In this document: positions 9,271 to 17,927 of the stretch, in pieces
How positions within the stretch are numbered: position 1 is the first letter of the stretch
Layout: every line of letters begins with the position of its first letter
Assembly (NCBI RefSeq): GCF_001038485.1
Contig: NZ_LDUE01000055.1
Span: 124,001 to 188,000 of the forward strand
Direction: 5' to 3'
DNA length: 64,000 nucleotides
Origin: Ornithinibacillus californiensis
Lineage (GTDB): Bacteria; Bacillota; Bacilli; Bacillales; Amphibacillaceae
Translations under genes and position numbers: made by a program
Notes under the pieces: model-generated
Databases searched by the model: none
Told to the model about the DNA's origin: nothing
Seen by the model: only the letters and a program-made list of their open reading frames with translations

Positions 9271-9975
9271 TTATTTTATACCCATATGCATAGCAGCAAC
9301 CCCACCAGTATAACTTTTAACGTGAACAGTAGAAAATCCTGCATCTAAAAACATTTTCTTTAATAGTTGTTTATTTGGAAAATTCCTAGTAGATTCGTTA
9401 AGCCATGCATATTCTTGATAGCTTTTTGCGAAAACTCTTCCGAACAACGGCATGATATAACGGAAATAAAAGAAATATAATTGTTTGAATCCGATTGTTG
9501 TAGGTTGCGAAGTCTCTAAGCAAACTACTATTCCACCAGGCTTTACAACCCGATACATTTCTTTCAAAACAGTCATATAATCCGGAACATTCCTAAGACC
9601 GAATCCAATGGTTACAAAATCGAACGAATTATCTTCAAAAGGTAAATCCATTGCATTACCATGAACAAAATCTAATTGTTCATATTGGAGTTCCTTATTT
9701 TTTTCGTGAGCAACTGAGAGCATGTTTTTACTAAAATCGAGCCCCACCACGTTTCCAGTTGAACCCACAGCTTCAGCTAATGAAATAGACCAATCTCCTG
9801 TACCGCAGCAAACATCTAAAGCAGATGCTCCATCTGGCACCTTCATTTGCTTCATGACATCTTTTCGCCAAGCCTTGTGCCTCTGAAATGAAATAATGGA
9901 GTTCATTGTATCATATTTATCATATATTTTTTCAAACACATGGTGTACGCGTTCTTCTTTTGATTTTTCTTGCAT
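9271..9975 (-). CDS. menG: Demethylmenaquinone methyltransferase (UbiE/MenG)
   Basis: 234 residues. It performs the last step of menaquinone synthesis, C-methylation of demethylmenaquinone. The SAM-binding motif [11 protein letters not shown] is at 52-62, and the UbiE signature TIGFGLRNV near 121-129 and RVVKPGG near 143-149 follow. It lies between hepS (2-nt gap) and hepT (30-nt gap), the standard Bacillus hepS-menG-hepT order, so prenyl chain and quinone enzymes are made together. Confidence 0.97.
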   Translation of the reverse strand: MQEKSKEERVHHVFEKIYDKYDTMNSIISFQRHKAWRKDVMKQMKVPDGASALDVCCGTGDWSISLAEAVGSTGNVVGLDFSKNMLSVAHEKNKELQYEQLDFVHGNAMDLPFEDNSFDFVTIGFGLRNVPDYMTVLKEMYRVVKPGGIVVCLETSQPTTIGFKQLYFFYFRYIMPLFGRVFAKSYQEYAWLNESTRNFPNKQLLKKMFLDAGFSTVHVKSYTGGVAAMHMGIK

Positions 9976-9977
9976 TA

Positions 9978-10706
9978 TTAACCCATCTCCGAAGCGGTAT
10001 GTTGATAAGCGATAGCGTGAAGTAATTGGACTGATTCTTGCTTGAAGTTCTCCACTTCACTTGGAAGCTCATCTATCATACCTTTTGTTTTAGTTACCAG
10101 TCTTTTTAAAATGGTTTGTTTATCTATATCAAAGAAAGTCTCATTCGATTGGATCAAATAGTTAATCATCAACAGCTCTTCTATTACTGAGAGCTCCTGA
10201 CTTACATTAAGATGTTCTGCTACATACTTAATTAGCATGGAGTTAATTTGTTTTTTAACTTCAAAGACGTTGTCATAGGAATACTCATCTATATAATAAA
10301 GCACCATCTTAAGTTCATTAGTTTCTTTAATTGCAGCAGCTAACAATGCAATATATTCACGTTCTTCTATCTCCGCTAATAAATGGTAATAAAGCCCACT
10401 GTAATAATCACCAGCTAAAACGGATAATTGACTATCAACACTGATAGAAGGTCTTGTTTCCCCTTTATTGTCTGGAATTTGCTCATGTATATCAAGAGCA
10501 ATCTGTACAAGCATCGTTGTAATAATTAATTGCTCTCTGACTTTGGGGGCTATTTTCGTTTGATTTAAAATATAATTAAGAAAATATAGCTTATACTCGT
10601 CAACTTTAGGGGGTTCTAGATGCTGTAAGAGGAAAGTATGCTGTACTTTCTCTTCAATCAATTCTTTAAGTTGTCTTAATTCCCTCTCCATTGTGTGCAA
10701 GTTCAT
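9978..10706 (-). CDS. hepS: Heptaprenyl diphosphate synthase, component I (HepS)
   Basis: About 242 residues, helical, without the aspartate-rich motifs; this is the small non-catalytic partner that HepT needs to set the C35 chain length. Family assignment rests on the conserved place before menG-hepT and on stretches such as [13 protein letters not shown] and [16 protein letters not shown], which are typical of HepS. The start is an ATG at 10704-10706, directly after an in-frame GTG; the ribosome-binding site is weak (AAGGGCTAGG), so either codon may be used. Confidence 0.9.
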   Translation of the reverse strand: MNLHTMERELRQLKELIEEKVQHTFLLQHLEPPKVDEYKLYFLNYILNQTKIAPKVREQLIITTMLVQIALDIHEQIPDNKGETRPSISVDSQLSVLAGDYYSGLYYHLLAEIEEREYIALLAAAIKETNELKMVLYYIDEYSYDNVFEVKKQINSMLIKYVAEHLNVSQELSVIEELLMINYLIQSNETFFDIDKQTILKRLVTKTKGMIDELPSEVENFKQESVQLLHAIAYQHTASEMG

Positions 10707-10816
10707 CACCCTAGCCCTTCAAGCCTTTTTGTTGCCTTAGTTATTATAACACATTTATTAGTAGCAGGTAGTTCAAAAGTTGTAATATGTATGTATATAA
10801 CTTGTTAATTTTCCCC

Positions 10817-11032
10817 TCAGCTATTATTCATTTCTCCATGGCTAGTTTGGATAAGGGCTTTTCCTCTTACTTTCACAGCTGAAGTATGTTCTGTGAATTG
10901 AGCAATCATAATCTCATCTTTGTCCAATTTTTCCGAATGGAAAAACTTCGTATCTGATCCTCGAGTTAAACCGATAACATTAACACCATCCTCCAGTGCT
11001 TTAATAACGAAAAAATCTGTATTGTTATTCAT
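10817..11032 (-). CDS. mtrB: TRAP, tryptophan RNA-binding attenuation protein
   Basis: 71 residues. TRAP forms an 11-subunit ring that binds tryptophan and then wraps RNA bearing GAG/UAG repeats, shutting down trp genes. The ring and tryptophan-site stretches [15 protein letters not shown] and [14 protein letters not shown] are intact, and the three RNA-contact residues known from B. subtilis (K37, K56, R58) map to K35, K54 and R56 here. The start is the ATG at 11030-11032, 9 nt after AGGGGTG; a GTG three codons upstream overlaps that site. The usual partner mtrA (folE) is missing between mtrB and hbs, and no trp operon is in the window. I saw no anti-TRAP gene. Confidence 0.95.
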   Translation of the reverse strand: MNNNTDFFVIKALEDGVNVIGLTRGSDTKFFHSEKLDKDEIMIAQFTEHTSAVKVRGKALIQTSHGEMNNS

Positions 11033-11180
11033 ACTTTTCACCCCTTAGTATATTACTACTAGTATAATCGCATTTTGAAGTTATATGTTTAGAAAAACTT
11101 GTATTAGCTCGTTGTTTAGCCCTAGTGTTAGCTTTCATATGCAGGAGAGAAGGATTTTTGCTTCCCCATCTGCAAAGAAA

Positions 11181-11206
11181 AAAGGGTGCGAATGAACGCA
11201 CCCTTT
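11181..11206 (-). terminator. Terminator after hbs
   Basis: Perfect 10-bp stem AAAGGGTGCG (11181-11190) / CGCACCCTTT (11197-11206) with a 6-nt loop. On the minus strand it is followed by TTTCTTTG. It is 17 nt past the hbs stop and keeps hbs separate from mtrB. Confidence 0.85.
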
Positions 11207-11222
11207 AAACCCTATGTACGTA

Positions 11223-11495
11223 TTACTTTACGCTGTCTTTAAGGGCTTTACCTGGTTTGAAAGCAGGAACTTTGCTTGCAGGGATTTCGATTTCTTCTCC
11301 AGTTTGTGGGTTACGACCTTTACGTGCAGAACGCTCACGTACTTCGAAGTTACCGAAACCGATTAATTGTACTTTTTCACCATTTTTAAGTGAATCCATG
11401 ACAGCTTCGAAAACTGCATCAACAGCTTTTGTAGCATCTTTTTTAGAAAGTTCGCTCTTTTCAGCAACAGCATTTACTAAATCTGTTTTATTCAT
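11223..11495 (-). CDS. hbs: HU DNA-binding protein
   Basis: 90 residues. HU is the main nucleoid protein and bends DNA as a dimer. The family pattern is complete: [21 protein letters not shown] at the N-terminus, [21 protein letters not shown] (about 46-66, the DNA-binding arm) and [10 protein letters not shown] at the end. I use the ATG at 11493-11495; the earlier GTG of the frame is part of the GGAGGAGGTG ribosome-binding site. It stands alone between its own promoters and its own terminator, with spoIVA upstream, as in B. subtilis. Confidence 0.97.
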   Translation of the reverse strand: MNKTDLVNAVAEKSELSKKDATKAVDAVFEAVMDSLKNGEKVQLIGFGNFEVRERSARKGRNPQTGEEIEIPASKVPAFKPGKALKDSVK

Positions 11496-11900
11496 GACAT
11501 TCACCTCCTCCCAAATAATTTCGGGTCACATTGGTACAAATTATTCTCTCTCATCATTTGTTAACCAATTTACCAACTTTTATACTTGAATGCCCCTATA
11601 ATCAATAGTGACAAGGCTAATATTATACGAGATTCCTTGAAATTTCAACAAAAAATTACTATTTTTTCATATTTTATTATATATTTCACGGAATGCCATC
11701 ATAAAATTAACATATATTGGTAAAAATAAACATTTCTTTGATTCCTTGTCTACTAACTATATTCGATATAACTTTGGTTTTTCCTTCCTATTTCAAAATA
11801 TTATTAATAAAACCTGTTATTACTCTCGTTCTAGTAAATATATTTCAATTCCTTATGTAAGCAGGGAAGATTTTTGTATTTTTATTAGCGGCAAAATAAA
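11496..11900 (-). promoter_or_regulatory. Long hbs leader with SigA-type promoter(s)
   Basis: About 400 bp without a credible gene, AT-rich. On the minus strand TATAAT (11622-11627) is preceded by TTGTTG (11646-11651, 18-nt spacer) or TTGAAA (11643-11648, 15-nt spacer), a likely vegetative promoter for hbs with a leader of roughly 120 nt. A second possible set, TTGATT then TATAAA, lies closer to the gene near 11581-11605. Highly expressed hbs genes commonly have more than one promoter. I see nothing else in 11660-11900. Confidence 0.5.
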
Positions 11901-11931
11901 AATAAACAGCAGCTGTCAGCTGCTGTTTATT
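11901..11931 (-). terminator. Terminator after spoIVA, perfect 15-bp palindrome
   Basis: AATAAACAGCAGCTG (11901-11915) and its exact reverse complement (11917-11931) are separated by one base. On the minus strand it is followed by TTTATTTTG. It overlaps the spoIVA stop codon by one base. In RNA the innermost pairs must open to form a loop. Confidence 0.8.
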
Positions 11932-13409
11932 TAAAGAATTATTGCAATCAAACCACCAGAGCCTTCATTAATGATTCTCTCCAGCGTTTCTTTTAGTTTA
12001 TATCGTGCATTTTCTGGCATTAGGGAAATCTTTGCTTGGATACCTTCTCTTACAATAGAGCTCAGAGATCTACCGAATATGTCGGATTCCCAAATTGATA
12101 AAGGGTCTTCCTCGAAGTCTTGCATTAAGTATCTCACTAATTCTTCACTTTGTTTTTCCGTGCCAATAATCGGGGCAAATTCGGACTCTACTTCTACTTT
12201 AATCATATGGATAGAAGGAGCAACCGCTTTTAATCTCACTCCGAATCTAGAACCTTGGCGTATGATTTCTGGCTCATCAAGCTCCATATCCTCTAATGTT
12301 GGTGCAGCAATACCATAGCCAGTTTGCTTAACCATTTGTAAAGCGCTTGCTACTTGGTCATATTGTCTCTTTGCGTAAGAAAAGTCTTGCATTAATTCTA
12401 GCAAATGGTCTTTACCTCTAATTTCAACACCAACGATTTCTTTAAGTACTTGATCATACAGGTAGTCAGGAGCATGCAAATCAATCTCTGCTATGCCTTC
12501 TCCCATTTCCATTCCTGCTAAGTTTGCTTTGTCAATGTAATCATAGTCTGCAAAATTCCCTACGATATGGTCCACATCGCGCAGTCTTTTAATATTTTTC
12601 ACCGTTGATTGAATTGCTTCTTGATAGCTCTCTCTCAACCAATGGTCTTCCTTCAGAACCATTACCCAGCTTGGTAGGTTAACATTAACCTCCAATACTG
12701 GAAATTCATACAGCGCTTCTCGTAATACATTGTAAACATCATGTTCTGTCATAGACTCTACACTCATTGCTAAAACTGGAATGTCATATTTTTCGGCTAA
12801 TTCTTGTCTTAGCATCTCAGTTTCACTACTAGTTGGATAAACTGAGTTTACAACCATAATAAATGGCTTTCCTACTTCTTTTAATTCTTCTACTACCTTC
12901 GATTCAGCTTCAACATAACCGCTTCTTTCAATATCACCAATGGATCCATCAGTGGTGACAACAACACCAATTGTAGAATGTTCTTGTATTACTTTTCTTG
13001 TACCAATTTCTGCCGCATCATGGAAAGGAATTGGTTCCTCATACCAAGGGGTGTTAATCATTCTTGGTCCATTTTCATCTTCAAATCCTTTTGCGCCCTC
13101 TACCGCATACCCTACACAGTCTACTAGTCTAATATTTACATCTAAACCTTCTTCCACTGTTACGTTTACTGCCTGATTCGGAATAAACTTAGGTTCTGTT
13201 GTCATGATGGTTTTTCCAGCGGCACTTTGCGGTAGTTCATCTTGTGCTCTAACCTTTTCACTTTCATCTTCTATGTTTGGGAGTACCACTAACTCCATAA
13301 ACTTCTTGATGAAAGTTGATTTCCCTGTTCGAACAGCCCCAACTATACCTAGGTATATATCGCCGTTCGTACGTTTCGAAATATCTTTAAAAATATCTAC
13401 CTTTTTCAA
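11931..13409 (-). CDS. spoIVA: SpoIVA, spore coat base-layer ATPase
   Basis: 492 residues, the same length as in B. subtilis. SpoIVA polymerises on the forespore surface using ATP and is the platform for coat assembly; it also affects cortex formation. The Walker A motif GAVRTGKST is at 24-32, a Walker-B-like LVDCVG at 95-100, and the C-terminus ends in GGLIAIIL, the end that meets SpoVM on the membrane (family knowledge). The start codon is TTG, 5 nt after GGAGGGG. A SigE-type promoter lies about 65-90 bp upstream, which fits mother-cell expression. Single-gene unit with a strong terminator. Confidence 0.97.
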   Translation of the reverse strand: MKKVDIFKDISKRTNGDIYLGIVGAVRTGKSTFIKKFMELVVLPNIEDESEKVRAQDELPQSAAGKTIMTTEPKFIPNQAVNVTVEEGLDVNIRLVDCVGYAVEGAKGFEDENGPRMINTPWYEEPIPFHDAAEIGTRKVIQEHSTIGVVVTTDGSIGDIERSGYVEAESKVVEELKEVGKPFIMVVNSVYPTSSETEMLRQELAEKYDIPVLAMSVESMTEHDVYNVLREALYEFPVLEVNVNLPSWVMVLKEDHWLRESYQEAIQSTVKNIKRLRDVDHIVGNFADYDYIDKANLAGMEMGEGIAEIDLHAPDYLYDQVLKEIVGVEIRGKDHLLELMQDFSYAKRQYDQVASALQMVKQTGYGIAAPTLEDMELDEPEIIRQGSRFGVRLKAVAPSIHMIKVEVESEFAPIIGTEKQSEELVRYLMQDFEEDPLSIWESDIFGRSLSSIVREGIQAKISLMPENARYKLKETLERIINEGSGGLIAIIL

Positions 13410-13469
13410 ACGATCCCCTCCCGATCACTACAATATTAAATGAACAAACTACGAATAATTGACATTACA

Positions 13470-13500
13470 ATTCTATGATGTTGTCCTATCAAATTATGAC
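13470..13500 (-). promoter_or_regulatory. SigE-type promoter of spoIVA
   Basis: On the minus strand GTCATAAT (13493-13500) is followed 15 nt later by CATAGAAT (13470-13477), close to the SigE consensus (GTCATATT and CATACAAT). The distance to the TTG start (about 60 bp) is suitable. The rest of the 355-bp gap (13501-13720) is AT-rich and shows nothing I can name. Confidence 0.6.
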
Positions 13501-13721
13501 TTAATATATGCAAAAGAATTAAAATAAATGATTAAGATTACTTACAAACATAAAAGAATTTGTAATTCTACCTTTTCAAGATGACTATTCCATCATGTTG
13601 ATACATCATTTTCGTAGTTCGGTATTTTCTAACATCACACCTTATATTAAAAAAATAAACCAGTGTTTTTCTCAAGCATGTGAGGAAATTTATAGTATTT
13701 TCCTTTTAACCCAATAAAAAA

Positions 13722-13749
13722 CCCCTGCAACAAATATATGCTGCAAGGG
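13722..13749 (-). terminator. Terminator after yphF
   Basis: Inverted repeat CCCCTGCAACA (13722-13732) / TGCTGCAAGGG (13739-13749), pairing with a few G-U pairs. On the minus strand it is followed by TTTTTT. It lies 15 nt past the yphF stop. Confidence 0.8.
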
Positions 13750-13764
13750 ATTATTTATGAGAAT

Positions 13765-14484
13765 TTATTCCGTTTTGAATACTGGTTCATTATCCTTAAT
13801 TGTATAAGGTAATGAATATGCTGGTAAGAATGGGGTATTTTCAGCTAATAAAAATCGAATATCATCGCCATCTTTATAGTTATGCTCATATTCTTTCAAA
13901 GCATGGTTTAAGTCAATACGATAATCAACATAAGTTTCCCCATTGGTATCCATAACGATTGGTAATACAGTATCAGAATATGGGCTATAAATTACTGGGA
14001 CTTCTTCTAAACCTAACTTCTCATAATCAATGGTGAACACACCTTCTTCAACAACTTCTCCGATTGGCGGATAAAGATTTTCATCACGGTAAATGTTGAT
14101 TTTTACATTAATATTTCTCAATGCATCTGTAATTCGTAAGTCAATTAACTTCACCTGCGGATCAGTTTCTGGATTAACGATTGCATATTGATAAACGCCA
14201 CCATTTTCATAAGCATTACCAGGAACTTCAGCTATACTTCCCTTCTCTTTTAGGAGATTGAAATCAATAATGTATTTTTGAAATATAGGAGTTTTATTTT
14301 CTTTTGTACGAATAGGTAATAAACCATTCGTACGCTCCCTGTAATCATCAACAGCAGATTGCACCATTTCCAACTGTGCTTGGTTCGGTATTTGGTTCTT
14401 TTCTAATTCACTATTAGGGTATAAGCACCCGCTCAATAAAAATAAAAGAAGCATAAGTGCAAGTAGTTTATATGTATATTTCAT
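13765..14484 (-). CDS. yphF: YphF-like putative lipoprotein
   Basis: 239 residues. The N-terminus is a lipoprotein signal peptide: a Lys, a hydrophobic run, then LLSGC with the lipid-modified Cys at 20. The mature part has no motif I know; it is rich in acidic and aromatic residues and should sit on the outer face of the membrane. Length and place (between spoIVA and gpsA) match B. subtilis YphF. A GGAGG lies before the ATG. It follows the DUF2768 gene by 18 nt, so they are likely co-transcribed. Function is not known. Confidence 0.85.
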   Translation of the reverse strand: MKYTYKLLALMLLLFLLSGCLYPNSELEKNQIPNQAQLEMVQSAVDDYRERTNGLLPIRTKENKTPIFQKYIIDFNLLKEKGSIAEVPGNAYENGGVYQYAIVNPETDPQVKLIDLRITDALRNINVKINIYRDENLYPPIGEVVEEGVFTIDYEKLGLEEVPVIYSPYSDTVLPIVMDTNGETYVDYRIDLNHALKEYEHNYKDGDDIRFLLAENTPFLPAYSLPYTIKDNEPVFKTE

Positions 14485-14502
14485 ACGTTAACCTCCGTTA
14501 GC

Positions 14503-14700
14503 TTATATTGTTGGTCCACTAAATACGATATAAAGTATAATAATACCACCTAAAAACAAGCTAACATACGCAAAAAACGATACGACTATGGATAGAAACC
14601 CTTTAAGCTTATGTCTACTTAAAACAATCAGACCAACTGCTAGGATTAAGAAACCCATACCAGCAAAAGAAATCCACATGTTAAGCATTGATTCCGACAT
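14503..14700 (-). CDS. yphE: Small membrane protein, DUF2768 (YphE-like)
   Basis: 65 residues with two membrane helices (about 8-28 and 36-60) joined by a basic loop (SRHKLKG). I start it at the ATG at 14698-14700 because AGAGGTG lies just before it; the frame extends further upstream without a ribosome-binding site. It resembles the DUF2768/YphE family found at this place in Bacillaceae; function unknown. It heads the short unit with yphF. Confidence 0.75.
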   Translation of the reverse strand: MSESMLNMWISFAGMGFLILAVGLIVLSRHKLKGFLSIVVSFFAYVSLFLGGIIILYIVFSGPTI

Positions 14701-14827
14701 TTCTTCACCTCTATATCTGTTTGTCCAATTATACGCAAACGTTATTATATCATATAGGGATAATTTGAGCATTTAATATTGCGTGGAACGAAGAAAGTTT
14801 GGAAAACCTCCCAAAACCACAAAAAAT

Positions 14828-14857
14828 CCAGGATAAAGAGGGGCTTCTTCATCCTGG
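14828..14857 (-). terminator. Terminator after spoVIF
   Basis: CCAGGAT (14828-14834) / ATCCTGG (14851-14857) with partial inner pairing (AAGAG/CTTCTT). On the minus strand it is followed by ATTTTTTG. It lies about 100 bp past spoVIF and before the DUF2768 gene. Confidence 0.7.
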
Positions 14858-14959
14858 TTTTGACTAAATAACACCCACAGCAACTCTATCTATGAATGCT
14901 TGTGCGTTTTATCATATGCGAGTAGACTCGAGGTTGTATCCTCACATGCCCAAGTCTCG

Positions 14960-15220
14960 TTATTTTTTAAATAATTGACTCAGGGAGTTAAAATCTGTCG
15001 GAACTTTATTGTTCGTAATAGACTTTACAATCTGGTCTTCTTTCTCTCTCGATATAGGTTTATTCGCCATTCTAGCTAACTGCCGAACGAGCCTTCGAAC
15101 GGTTTTTTCATCCGAAAAATCTGCATTTTTAACTGAATCAGCAACCTTATAAATATCGCTAGGATTAATTCCAGCGTTTTGCTGAATTTTGTCAAAAGGA
15201 TTATTACCTTTGCTGCTCAC
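14960..15220 (-). CDS. spoVIF: Stage VI sporulation protein F (SpoVIF/YjcC family)
   Basis: 86 residues, the family size. SpoVIF is needed for late coat maturation and full spore resistance in B. subtilis. The N-terminal NPFDKIQQNAGINPSDIYKVADSV and the basic ARMANKPISREKE are family-like. The start is GTG, with GGAGG about 9 nt upstream. No membrane segment. In B. subtilis spoVIF (yjcC) is elsewhere; here it sits downstream of gpsA (62-nt gap). A GerE/SigK-type promoter was not identified, so expression from gpsA read-through is possible. Confidence 0.8.
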   Translation of the reverse strand: MSSKGNNPFDKIQQNAGINPSDIYKVADSVKNADFSDEKTVRRLVRQLARMANKPISREKEDQIVKSITNNKVPTDFNSLSQLFKK

Positions 15221-15282
15221 ACGCTCGCCTCCTTGCTTACTATTACTTCAACATAGTATATGCAGGGATAAAAGGCTTTGTG

Positions 15283-16320
15283 TTAGCGAGTATAACGGTT
15301 CTTTAACAGCGTAGCTAGATCATCCATTTCTTCCCGTTTATCTCGGTTCATTAGTTGCTCAACAACCTCTTTTGGCTTTTTGTGATTATGAATTATTTCA
15401 TAAATACCATATGTAATAGGCATTTCAATATTTTCATTTTTGGCAAATTGGTAAGCTGCTTCAGCAGTTCTTACTCCTTCTACAACCATCCCCATTTGCT
15501 CTAATACATCTTGCAGGTTCTTTCCTTTACCTAGCAAATTACCCGCTCTCCAATTTCTACTATGGACACTAGTACAAGTAACAATAAGATCCCCAACACC
15601 TGGTAACCCTAAGAAACTTAATGGATTAGCACCTAGATACGTACCTAGTCTAGTTATTTCTGCTAGTCCCCTTGTTATAAGTGCCGCCTTGGCATTATCT
15701 CCATAGCCTAGCCCATCTGAAATACCAGCACCGAGAGCAATTATGTTTTTTAAGGCACCGCCAAGTTCTATTCCAATAACGTCGTTACTAGTATAAACTC
15801 GAAAAACCTCGTTAAAAAATAAATCCTGGGCAATTTTAGAATTTTCCTCATTAATGGATGCGACCGTAACAGTTGTTGGCTGACGCAGTCCTACTTCTTC
15901 TGCGTGACTTGGTCCTGATAATACTACGATATCCTCGTAGTCTATTCGGCCCATTTCTTCATCAATCATCTGTGAAACTCGCTTTAGCGATCCTGGTTCA
16001 ATCCCTTTTGTTGCATGGACAATAATAGGATTATGCGTTAGGATGGTATCCAATTGTCGACACACTTCTCGAATCGCTTTAGTTGGCACAACTACTAAAA
16101 CTACATCTACATCCTTAGTTGCCTCTTTCAAGTCATGAAAGGCTTTAATTTTCTCTGGTATCATAATCTCTAAGTAATGTTCATTTTTATGTGTTGAATT
16201 AATTTGATCAGCTTGTTCCTTCCGATGTGTCCACAAGCGAACATCATGATTATTATCTGCCAACACAATACTTAAAGCCGTTCCCCAACTTCCTGCACCT
16301 AATACAGCGACTTTTTTCAT
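15283..16320 (-). CDS. gpsA: Glycerol-3-phosphate dehydrogenase [NAD(P)+]
   Basis: 345 residues. It reduces dihydroxyacetone phosphate to sn-glycerol-3-phosphate, the backbone of phospholipids. The dinucleotide-binding GAGSWGTALSIVLADN starts at residue 8, and the catalytic-lysine region GGALKNIIALGAGISDGL (about 190-207) and substrate-binding TRGLAEI are intact. GGAGGG precedes the ATG. It follows der by 13 nt, the standard der-gpsA pair of Bacillus. Confidence 0.97.
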   Translation of the reverse strand: MKKVAVLGAGSWGTALSIVLADNNHDVRLWTHRKEQADQINSTHKNEHYLEIMIPEKIKAFHDLKEATKDVDVVLVVVPTKAIREVCRQLDTILTHNPIIVHATKGIEPGSLKRVSQMIDEEMGRIDYEDIVVLSGPSHAEEVGLRQPTTVTVASINEENSKIAQDLFFNEVFRVYTSNDVIGIELGGALKNIIALGAGISDGLGYGDNAKAALITRGLAEITRLGTYLGANPLSFLGLPGVGDLIVTCTSVHSRNWRAGNLLGKGKNLQDVLEQMGMVVEGVRTAEAAYQFAKNENIEMPITYGIYEIIHNHKKPKEVVEQLMNRDKREEMDDLATLLKNRYTR

Positions 16321-16333
16321 CTGAATCCCTCCC

Positions 16334-17644
16334 CTAAGATCTTCTGCGAGCGATTATTTTTATTGGTGTACCTACAAAACCAAATGCGTCTCTAATTTTA
16401 TTCTCTAAAAATCGTTGATAAGAGAAGTGCATTAATTCTGGATCATTAACAAAAACAACGAAAGCAGGTGGCTTAACTGCAACCTGGGTTGCATATAATA
16501 CTTTCAAGCGCTGTCCCTTCACTGTTGGTGTTGGGTTCATCGCGATAGCATCCATAATTACATCATTAAGGACATTTGTTGGAATCCGTTTCGCATGATT
16601 ATCGCTTGCTACTTGTACCATTGGAAGTAACGTGTGGATTCGTTTTTTTGTTTTTGCTGATAAGAATACAACTGGAGCGTAATCAAGAAACTGAAAATGA
16701 GCTCTAATTTTTTCCTCATATTCTTTCATCGTTTTTTCATCTGTTTCAACCGTATCCCATTTATTGACTACAATAACAATTCCTCTGCCTGCATCATGTG
16801 CATAACCAGCAATCTTTTTATCCTGTTCCCTTATCCCCGTATCTGCGTCAATTAAAACTAAGACGACATCTGAACGCTCTATAGCCCTTAAGGCACGTAG
16901 CACACTATATTTCTCTGTAGATTCGTAAACCTTACCTCGTTTTCGCATACCTGCCGTATCTATAATGACATAGTCTTGTCCATCTTTATGTAAATGTGTA
17001 TCTATAGCATCCCTAGTTGTACCTTCGATATCACTTACTATGACCCGTTCCTCATTCAGTAACGCATTCACTAATGAAGATTTACCCACATTAGGTCTAC
17101 CTATAAGGCTAAAGTAAATGGTTTCTTCATCTACCTCTTCTTGATCAAATATCGGGAAATGTTTTACGACTTCATCTAAAAGATCTCCTAATCCAAGCCC
17201 GTGCGCTCCTGAAATAGGGAAAGGCTCCCCAAAACCTAAAGAATAATATTCATAGACCTCATCACGCATTTCTGGGTTATCCACTTTATTTACGGCAAGA
17301 ACAATTGGTTTATTCGATTTAAATAATAACTTGGCTACTTCTTCGTCTGCAGCAGTTATCCCTTCTTTTGCATTAACAATAAATATAATAACGTCTGCTT
17401 CATCAATAGCTACTTCTGCTTGTTGACGCATCTGATTTAATAGTGGTTCATCTCCTATTTCAATACCACCAGTGTCAATTAAATTAAAGTTAATATTTAG
17501 CCATTCCGCCTGCGAATAAATACGATCCCTGGTAACCCCAGGAATATCCTCCACAATCGAAATCCTTTCACCAACTAATCTATTAAAAATGGTAGATTTA
17601 CCTACATTCGGTCTCCCGACAATTGCTACAACTGCTTTCCTCAT
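16334..17644 (-). CDS. der: Der (EngA), double-domain ribosome-assembly GTPase
   Basis: 436 residues. Der acts in 50S ribosome maturation. It has two tandem GTPase domains, each with GRPNVGKS (about 10-17 and about 182-189), DTAG/DTGG switch II ([18 protein letters not shown]) and NKxD (NKVDNPE; NKWDTVE), then a KH-like C-terminal domain ending in basic residues. I start at the ATG at 17642-17644, which gives [17 protein letters not shown] as in the family; an ATG four codons earlier abuts the GAGAGG site directly and has no spacing. Confidence 0.97.
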   Translation of the reverse strand: MRKAVVAIVGRPNVGKSTIFNRLVGERISIVEDIPGVTRDRIYSQAEWLNINFNLIDTGGIEIGDEPLLNQMRQQAEVAIDEADVIIFIVNAKEGITAADEEVAKLLFKSNKPIVLAVNKVDNPEMRDEVYEYYSLGFGEPFPISGAHGLGLGDLLDEVVKHFPIFDQEEVDEETIYFSLIGRPNVGKSSLVNALLNEERVIVSDIEGTTRDAIDTHLHKDGQDYVIIDTAGMRKRGKVYESTEKYSVLRALRAIERSDVVLVLIDADTGIREQDKKIAGYAHDAGRGIVIVVNKWDTVETDEKTMKEYEEKIRAHFQFLDYAPVVFLSAKTKKRIHTLLPMVQVASDNHAKRIPTNVLNDVIMDAIAMNPTPTVKGQRLKVLYATQVAVKPPAFVVFVNDPELMHFSYQRFLENKIRDAFGFVGTPIKIIARRRS

Positions 17645-17739
17645 CGAAAGGAACATCCTCTCTCTATTTATGTAATAGGAAAATTTTACGTTTCCATAAC
17701 TTCATTTATTCTAGCAAAAGAAAGTAATCTTAACAATCT

Positions 17740-17925
17740 TTAATGTTTTACAATGATAAAAACCTCTTCACTTAAGGCATGTGCAATTCCGTCAAGTATT
17801 GCCTCTAGATTAGCAGCTGTCTTTTGTAATTCTTCAAAATCCTGGCAAATAAAAATAGGAGCACCCCCATTCACCTTCTCTTTATTTGTTGTAATAATAG
17901 CTAGTACAGATTTTTCAATAACCAT
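17740..17925 (-). CDS. Capping-complex-type small protein partnered with YIEGIA protein
   Basis: 61 residues, soluble, no motif of known chemistry. By size and place it fits the small family annotated as a capping complex subunit for YIEGIA proteins, always next to a YIEGIA gene. It starts 2 nt after the stop of that gene, with AAGGAG about 11 nt upstream, so production is coupled. Such pairs are found in spore formers. The biochemical role is not something the sequence shows. Confidence 0.75.
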   Translation of the reverse strand: MVIEKSVLAIITTNKEKVNGGAPIFICQDFEELQKTAANLEAILDGIAHALSEEVFIIVKH

Positions 17926-17927
17926 CT

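Noticed and set aside
11257-11589. 110-codon plus-strand frame across hbs
   Set aside because: It is antisense to the conserved HU gene, with no ribosome-binding site or family likeness.
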